Assembly: GCA_002407865.1 (NCBI GenBank)
Contig: DHPI01000072.1
Location: 68,460 to 80,999, forward strand
Direction of reading: 5' to 3'
Source of the DNA: Spirochaetia bacterium UBA5368
Lineage (GTDB): Bacteria > Spirochaetota > UBA4802 > UBA5368
DNA: 12,540 nt
Below, in pieces: positions 8,799 to 12,540 of the stretch. Below the pieces are notes generated by a model. The model did not search any database, was not told the DNA's origin, and saw only the letters and a list, made by a program, of their open reading frames with translations. The position numbers were made by a program, and so were the translations under genes. How positions within the stretch are numbered: position 1 is the stretch's first letter; the number at the start of each line of letters is the position of its first letter.

Positions 8799-9558
8799 GA
8801 CCCATCTCCGTGAGAAGCTTTTCGGGGTCAGAGGCGCGCATGAGGGCAGTTCCCACCAGGAAAACGCGGGCGCCCGTGTGTTCGCGCGCGCGGCGGACAT
8901 CGTCGGCGGTATCGATACCGCTCGCGCAGACGCGCGTTATGCCGTGAGGAACGGCGCGGAGCGTGGCGAAAGCAATCTCGCGTGCAATCCGGAGCGTTTC
9001 CAGATCGCGCGTGTTTACCATGATGGCTTTTGGCGCGAGGGCGAGCGCTTTGTCGAGCTCGCGTTGGTCATGCACCTCGACGATCGGCGCGATTCCGGCC
9101 TGAATTGAGCGCCGGTAGAGCGCGGCCAGGTCGAGGCGCGAGAGCATACGCGCAATGAGAAGCACCAAGTCGGCACCGAGCGCGGCGGCGAGGTCGACCT
9201 GCTCGGGGAAGCACACGAACTCCTTGCAGAGCACGGGCAGTTCCACGGAGCGCGTCACTGCGCCAAGGTCGTCCCACGAGCCTCCGAAGTGGGTACTGTC
9301 CGTGAGCACGCTCACCGCGAACGCGCCGGCGTTTTCATATCGCGATGCGATCGCCGCTGCATCGCCGGAAGCTATCAGTCCCATGGATGGCGAGGACCTT
9401 TTAATCTCGGCGATGATTCCCGTTTTCCCGATGAGCACCGAAGCGCCCTTCAGTCCCCTGGCGCGCGGCGGCGCGACCTTCAGGCGGGCGCGGACATCGG
9501 CAAGCTCGCGGCGCTTAAGTGCCGGAATGTGCGCAAGACCGAAGCTGTCAGTGCGCAT
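8788..9558 (-). CDS. trpC: Indole-3-glycerol phosphate synthase
   Basis: TrpC closes CdRP to indole-3-glycerol phosphate with loss of CO2 and water. The 256-residue TIM barrel has IIAEIKRSSPSMG with Glu51 and Lys53, LCKEFV carrying the catalytic Lys (usually KDF), GADLVLLIA, the Glu of IVEVHD and the Asn of VNTRDL. The strand normally ending in ESGI reads VCASGI, so the conserved catalytic/binding Glu (Glu210 of Sulfolobus IGPS) is Ala212 here, while Ser213 is kept. The codon is GCG where GAG would be expected, a one-base difference. The ATG has GAGGA about 9 nt upstream and overlaps the trpD end by 11 bp. Identity is secure; full activity is not. Confidence 0.93.
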   Translation of the reverse strand: MRTDSFGLAHIPALKRRELADVRARLKVAPPRARGLKGASVLIGKTGIIAEIKRSSPSMGLIASGDAAAIASRYENAGAFAVSVLTDSTHFGGSWDDLGAVTRSVELPVLCKEFVCFPEQVDLAAALGADLVLLIARMLSRLDLAALYRRSIQAGIAPIVEVHDQRELDKALALAPKAIMVNTRDLETLRIAREIAFATLRAVPHGITRVCASGIDTADDVRRAREHTGARVFLVGTALMRASDPEKLLTEMGHVC

Positions 9559-10567
9559 TTCCGTTGTTCCTCAGGGCCGAAAGGGTCGCGAGCACCGCGC
9601 CGCCGTGGACGGCGTCGAGCGCCGTCGCGTAGTGCGCCTCGATTTCGCCGCCGCCGCGATGTGCAAAGAGCGCGAGCGCGGTGTTGAGCGCGATAAGCCT
9701 GCCGAGCGGCGTGGGTGACGTCGAACCGACGGTCTCGACGAAGCGTTCCGCGTTCCCGGCGGCCGTGAGATTCCGGGGAAGGCTCGCGGCCTCTTCGGCG
9801 GTTATGTAGCGCGCCGGATCGATTGTGAAAGAGCGCACCCGACGGCCGCTCACCATGCGCACCTCGGTGGGCGCGACCGGCGAGACCTCGTCCATGCCGT
9901 CATGCGCCGAGTAGATGACCGCGCAGTCGTAATTGAGCTCGGCCGTTACGCCGGCATAGAGCGGAAGCATGGCGGGATGGAACACGCCGATCGCCTGTCT
10001 GAGCGGGGCTGCCGGGTTGGTGAGGGGGCCAAGGTAATTGAAGATGGTGCGCACGCCCAGCGCTTTCCGCACGGCGCTGGCGTGCCTCATGGCGGGGTGG
10101 TAATTGGGCGCGAAGAGAAAAACGAACCGGCGCTTTTTGAAATACTCGGCCGCCTCCGTTCCAGTGAGCCCTATGGGCACGCCGAGCGCCTCGATGAAAT
10201 CGGCCGAGCCGCTTTTGCTGGACACCGAACGATTGCCGTGTTTGGCTACCGGCACGCCGAGCGCGGCCAGGGTGAGCGCCACGGCGCTCGACACGTTGAA
10301 CGAGCCCGAATGGTCGCCGCCGGTACCGCATGTGTCGAAGATGCCTCCCTCACACAGATCCAGCGGAGAAGCGAAGGCGCGCATCGAGCGCACCGCGCCG
10401 AGGATCTCCTGCGGCGTCTCGCGCCGCACCTTAAGCGCCACCACCGCGGCCGCAATCTCGATCTCCGAGACGGCGCCCCGGAAGATGGCGTTGAACAGCC
10501 CCTCGCTCTCCAGCGCAGAGAGGGTCCCTCCCTCCGAGAGGGTTCGTATTTCGCGTATGGCGTTCAT
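9548..10567 (-). CDS. trpD: Anthranilate phosphoribosyltransferase
   Basis: TrpD joins anthranilate to PRPP, giving phosphoribosylanthranilate and pyrophosphate. The 339-residue product shows the PRPP-binding GTGGD (81-85), FNVSS (90-94) and KHGNRSVSSKSGSAD (from 109), and the anthranilate-side FAPNYHPAMRH and LGVRTIFNYLGPLTNPA. It is the stand-alone TrpD type, not fused to TrpG. The start is placed at the ATG at 10567, 6 nt after GGAGG, not at the TTG two codons earlier. That ATG overlaps the stop of the trpG remnant as ATGA, so trpD translation is probably coupled to translation of the remnant. All key motifs are present. Confidence 0.95.
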   Translation of the reverse strand: MNAIREIRTLSEGGTLSALESEGLFNAIFRGAVSEIEIAAAVVALKVRRETPQEILGAVRSMRAFASPLDLCEGGIFDTCGTGGDHSGSFNVSSAVALTLAALGVPVAKHGNRSVSSKSGSADFIEALGVPIGLTGTEAAEYFKKRRFVFLFAPNYHPAMRHASAVRKALGVRTIFNYLGPLTNPAAPLRQAIGVFHPAMLPLYAGVTAELNYDCAVIYSAHDGMDEVSPVAPTEVRMVSGRRVRSFTIDPARYITAEEAASLPRNLTAAGNAERFVETVGSTSPTPLGRLIALNTALALFAHRGGGEIEAHYATALDAVHGGAVLATLSALRNNGNAH

Positions 10568-10725
10568 CTGCAACCTCCGATAAAATTTCCAAACATCGTG
10601 AGACCGTGTTCGGTCAGGTACGACTCGGGATGGAACTGCACCACCTCGACCTCCTCGCCGAGCACACGGAAGTACTCGACCAGGCTGTAGGTGAACAAAT
10701 CATAGTTATCAATCATGAGCAGCAC
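10564..10725 (-). pseudogene. trpG: Internally deleted trpG (anthranilate synthase glutamine amidotransferase subunit) remnant
   Basis: Normal TrpG (~190 residues) hydrolyses glutamine with a Cys-His-Glu triad and feeds ammonia to TrpE. Here a 53-residue frame has the exact N-terminus of the family (MIDNYDLFTYSLVEYF, LGEEVEVV) joined without a gap to its C-terminus (QFHPESYLTEHG through NFIGG). The join is near 10636-10645. The His and Glu of FHPES remain (32 and 34), but everything between, about 135-140 residues with the oxyanion-hole glycines and the nucleophilic Cys (GVCLGHQ region), is absent. The GTG start at 10725 has AGAGG 7 nt upstream and overlaps the trpE end by 17 bp; the stop overlaps trpD by ATGA. 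The deletion is in frame and keeps the coupling to trpD. It cannot be an active amidotransferase alone. Possible causes are a true deletion or an assembly collapse. Confidence 0.9.
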
Positions 10726-12223
10726 GGGCGGCCTCTTCTCTTGAGTTTTTGCGCGCATACTGAAGGCTCAGCGAAAGCGCGCGGAGCTTGTGGATGATCT
10801 CGTCGTACTCGCGCGCAGGCACGCTGTCATGGACGATGCCGGCGCCGGCCTGAATGTAGCGCCGCTCTCCCTCGAACACCGCGGTGCGGATGGTGATGCA
10901 TGTGTCCAGCCTGCCGTTATAGCCGATGTAGCCCACCGCGCCAGCGTAGATCCCGCGCGCGTGGCCCTCCATCGCGTCGATGAGCTCCATGGCCCGCACC
11001 TTTGGCGCGCCGCTCACCGTGCCGGCAGGAAAGGTCTCGCGCAAGACGTCCACGGCGTCGCGCCCTTCGCCAAGCGCGCACTTCGTGAGGGAGACCAGGT
11101 GGATGACGTGCGAGTAATCCTCGGGCTGCATGAAACGCTCCACGCGCACGCTTCCGGGCGCGGCGATGCGGCCCAGGTCGTTCCGCGCGAGGTCCACCAG
11201 CATGAGGTGTTCGGCGCGCTCCTTGGGGTCGGCGAGAAGGGTCGAGCGGTTTTCACGGTTCTCGCGCGCCGTCCTTCCGCGCGCAATAGTCCCCGCGATG
11301 GGCTTGAGGTACACCGTGTCGTTTTCCACCTTTACGTGAATCTCGGGCGAGCTCCCCACGATGTAGCGGTCTCCCTGCTTAAGGAAAAACATGTAGGGAG
11401 AGGGATTCACCATGCGGAGCTTGAGGTAAAAACGAAAGGGATCCACCGGATCGTGGATGTCGGCGCGCATGCTCAGCACCACTTGGATCGCCTCGCCCGC
11501 GGCGATTTTGTCCCTGGCGGCGCGCACCTTCGCCTCGAAGGATCCCTTTTCCTCGCGGAAGCTCACAACGAGCGGCGAGGGCCTGGAGGGCAGGTAGGGA
11601 AGCGTGGCGCGTGTGACGCGCGCGATGATGTCGCGCTCCATGGCCTCCAGGCGCCCGGCAATCTCGCGGTACTGCTCCGAGAGCGGACGCGGGCGATCCA
11701 CGTACAGGCAGGCAGCGACGTGGCTCTGGTCGCGGCGGTTATCGTACACGATGAAGTCATCCACCTGGACCAGGAAGGCCGCGGGTGCGTCCCCATCACG
11801 CCTGATCTTTTTGCGTAAAATGCCCGTCTCGTTCACTAGGTCGTAGGCGAAGTAGCCGACCAGTCCTCCGTTGAAGCTGCCGAAGCGCGCGAACGCGGGC
11901 GAGCGGTGACGCGACATCTCCGCCTTCAGATAGTCGAAGAAATTGACATGCCGTTCGGTCCGTACGCCCTCGGTCTCCTCGATAACCAGCGGCGGCTCGC
12001 AGCTCACCAAGCGGCGTGCGCCCAGTCCGATGAACGAAAAGCGGTTCCACGCACCGCCGGCGCGAGCGCTCTCCAACAGCGCCACGTGCGGCTCGTTCTG
12101 AAGCGCCTTGAGAAGGGACAAGAGTCCCACCGCCGAGAGGTCAAGCTCGCGGTAGACCGGGATACGGTCGTAGCGGCGAGCGAGCCGGCGCACCGTTTCG
12201 ATCGAGGGATAGAGTGGCGTCAT
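10709..12223 (-). CDS. trpE: Anthranilate synthase component I
   Basis: TrpE converts chorismate plus ammonia (normally supplied by TrpG from glutamine) to anthranilate and pyruvate, the committed step to tryptophan. The 504-residue protein has the N-terminal regulatory half with the feedback-site motif LLES (49-52). The chorismate-binding half has PIAGTIARGRT, the LVDLARNDLGR motif, YSHVIHLVS, FPAGTVSGAPKVRAMELI, the GAVGYIGYNGRLDTCITIRT stretch and AGAGIVHDSVPAREYDE. The frame stays open to 12319, but the ATG at 12223 is preferred. It has GGGAG 7 nt upstream, the protein family begins about there, and the longer version would be translated through both leader terminators. It overlaps the trpG remnant by 17 bp. 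It is probably feedback-inhibited by tryptophan. Without TrpG it could still use free ammonia. Confidence 0.96.
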   Translation of the reverse strand: MTPLYPSIETVRRLARRYDRIPVYRELDLSAVGLLSLLKALQNEPHVALLESARAGGAWNRFSFIGLGARRLVSCEPPLVIEETEGVRTERHVNFFDYLKAEMSRHRSPAFARFGSFNGGLVGYFAYDLVNETGILRKKIRRDGDAPAAFLVQVDDFIVYDNRRDQSHVAACLYVDRPRPLSEQYREIAGRLEAMERDIIARVTRATLPYLPSRPSPLVVSFREEKGSFEAKVRAARDKIAAGEAIQVVLSMRADIHDPVDPFRFYLKLRMVNPSPYMFFLKQGDRYIVGSSPEIHVKVENDTVYLKPIAGTIARGRTARENRENRSTLLADPKERAEHLMLVDLARNDLGRIAAPGSVRVERFMQPEDYSHVIHLVSLTKCALGEGRDAVDVLRETFPAGTVSGAPKVRAMELIDAMEGHARGIYAGAVGYIGYNGRLDTCITIRTAVFEGERRYIQAGAGIVHDSVPAREYDEIIHKLRALSLSLQYARKNSREEAARAAHD

Positions 12224-12243
12224 TCTGTTACTCCCGTTCGCTG

Positions 12244-12286
12244 AAAAAAAAAGGCCGCAGGATCTCGTACGAATCCCACGGCCTTT
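12244..12286 (-). terminator. Second leader intrinsic terminator, just before trpE
   Basis: Read on the minus strand, GGCCG..CGGCC closes a hairpin that continues through U-G and G-U wobbles and GGAU/AUCC, with loop UCGUACGAG. It is flanked by AAA on the 5' side and a run of nine T (12244-12252). It ends about 20 nt before the trpE start. Its 5' arm (GCCGTGGG, 12275-12282) is also complementary to the 3' arm of the first terminator (CCCGCGGC, 12301-12308), which would block it. Confidence 0.8.
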
Positions 12287-12294
12287 CTGCCTGT

Positions 12295-12326
12295 AAAAAA
12301 GCCGCGGGTGGTTGCCCACCCGCGGC
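12295..12326 (-). terminator. First leader intrinsic terminator (trp attenuator)
   Basis: On the minus strand, a perfect 11-bp stem (GCCGCGGGTGG / CCACCCGCGGC, 12301-12326) with the tetraloop GCAA is followed by six T (12295-12300). It begins 25 nt after the leader-peptide stop, the usual place for a trp attenuator terminator. Confidence 0.88.
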
Positions 12327-12380
12327 CTGCATGTTCAGATTATGCCATAGCTCAGTCGGAGGACAACCCCTTGGTCATCC
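12310..12380 (-). promoter_or_regulatory. trp leader pause hairpin (1:2) and alternative antiterminator (2:3)
   Basis: Strand 1 GGATGACC (12373-12380) pairs with strand 2 GGTTGTCC (12361-12368) over 8 bp with two G-U pairs and loop AAGG, directly after the Trp codons. Strand 2 can instead pair with GGGCAACC (12310-12317), the loop and inner stem of the first terminator. Beyond a U-U mismatch two more C-G pairs form, 12358-12359 with 12319-12320. A ribosome stalled on the Trp codons would cover strand 1 and free strand 2 for the second pairing. The complementarity is seen by hand; the energies are not computed. Confidence 0.72.
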
Positions 12381-12408
12381 ACCACCAGCACTGGTTTACG
12401 ATGTTCAT
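12352..12408 (-). CDS. trpL: trp operon leader peptide with three tandem Trp codons
   Basis: The short frame MNIVNQCWWWMTKGLSSD (18 residues, stop TGA) has three consecutive TGG codons at 12379-12387, immediately before the pause hairpin and upstream of a terminator leading into trpE. This is the classical sensor of charged tRNA-Trp: stalling at the Trp codons favours readthrough. The start is uncertain. In-frame ATGs also occur at 12429 (25 residues) and 12447 (31 residues); the last lies about at the predicted transcription start, and none has a strong ribosome site. The product itself is expected to have no other function. Confidence 0.85.
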   Translation of the reverse strand: MNIVNQCWWWMTKGLSSD

Positions 12409-12457
12409 TCTCGCATTCGTTGCATTCATTCGCGTTTCAGCTCTCATTGAGTATGGG

Positions 12458-12487
12458 ACTATAGGTGAGATATCGGAAAAATGTCAA
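12458..12487 (-). promoter_or_regulatory. sigma70-type promoter of the trp operon
   Basis: On the minus strand a perfect -35 TTGACA (rc of 12482-12487) and a -10 TATAGT (rc of 12458-12463) are spaced by 18 bp, with AT-rich DNA upstream (12488-12540). Transcription should begin near 12450, some 20-40 nt before the leader-peptide ATGs. I see no sequence matching the E. coli TrpR operator. Confidence 0.8.
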
Positions 12488-12540
12488 GCGTTTTTATTAT
12501 TTTTTCAGGGATGATGTCCGGGTAGCAGATTAATTTTAGG

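Noticed and set aside
8799..8900. Extended trpF start at 8900
   Set aside because: The extra 34 residues overlap trpC deeply and look out of frame; the family begins at FVKLCGF with a ribosome site before 8798.
9902..10690. Plus-strand ORF of 262 codons across trpD and trpG
   Set aside because: Antisense shadow of trpD in GC-rich DNA; low-complexity Arg/Glu/His composition and no family resemblance.
10726..10758. Start of the trpG remnant at the ATG 10758
   Set aside because: The extra 11 residues (MRAKTQEKRPP) lie wholly within trpE and have no family match. The GTG at 10725 has AGAGG upstream and fits the family start.
10790..11818. Long plus-strand ORF of 342 codons inside trpE
   Set aside because: It is the antisense shadow of a GC-rich gene: His/Arg/Val-rich, without domain pattern or ribosome site.
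12224..12319. Extended trpE start at 12319 adding 32 residues
   Set aside because: The extension is encoded by the two leader terminator regions, has no family resemblance and lacks a ribosome site; the ATG at 12223 has one.

Overview
The window is bacterial chromosome, probably Gram-negative: it has an ADP-glucose-type glycogen synthase, an RmuC protein, a fragment resembling an outer-membrane beta-barrel end, and a trp operon controlled by a Trp-rich leader peptide. The lineage cannot be fixed from sequence alone. Genes are tightly packed, with ATGA and similar overlaps, and there are no tRNA, rRNA, CRISPR or insertion-sequence signatures.

Layout. Positions 1-3481 (+) carry the 3' part of a STAS-domain regulator, gpmI (cofactor-independent phosphoglycerate mutase) and glgA (glycogen synthase), the last two overlapping by 4 bp. 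A well-started but truncated ORF follows at 3527; its first ~75 codons resemble the N-terminus of a 4Fe-4S protein before it runs antisense into thiD. From there on, all intact genes lie on the minus strand: thiD (3731-4585) and rmuC (4636-5922). A 350-bp stretch (5923-6275) then holds the rmuC upstream region, an inverted repeat and a plus-strand remnant of a possible beta-barrel protein. Positions 6276-12223 hold a complete-looking but damaged tryptophan operon, read right to left: trpE-trpG(remnant)-trpD-trpC-trpF-trpB-trpA. All its genes overlap by 4-20 bp, implying translational coupling.

Upstream of trpE lie a good sigma70 promoter (12458-12487), an 18-codon leader peptide with three consecutive Trp codons, a pause hairpin, a possible antiterminator and two successive intrinsic terminators. 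The 3' arm of the first terminator is complementary to the 5' arm of the second. The leader can therefore be read as a six-segment relay attenuator, in which ribosome stalling at the Trp codons disables both terminators in turn.

The main surprises are as follows. (1) trpG is an in-frame 53-residue remnant: its N-terminal strand is joined directly to the C-terminal FHPES segment, and about 135-140 residues including the nucleophilic Cys are gone. (2) TrpC has Ala where the family has the catalytic Glu of the ESGI motif. (3) TrpF lacks the usual QLHG motif. (4) The leader is nevertheless intact. (5) The trp block is more GC-rich than the left half (hand counts of single 60-base rows: about 70% in trpB, about 52% in glgA) and is bordered by gene fragments, which suggests a transferred or rearranged segment. 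Either the operon is decaying under an intact regulator, or it works with ammonia or with an amidotransferase encoded elsewhere.
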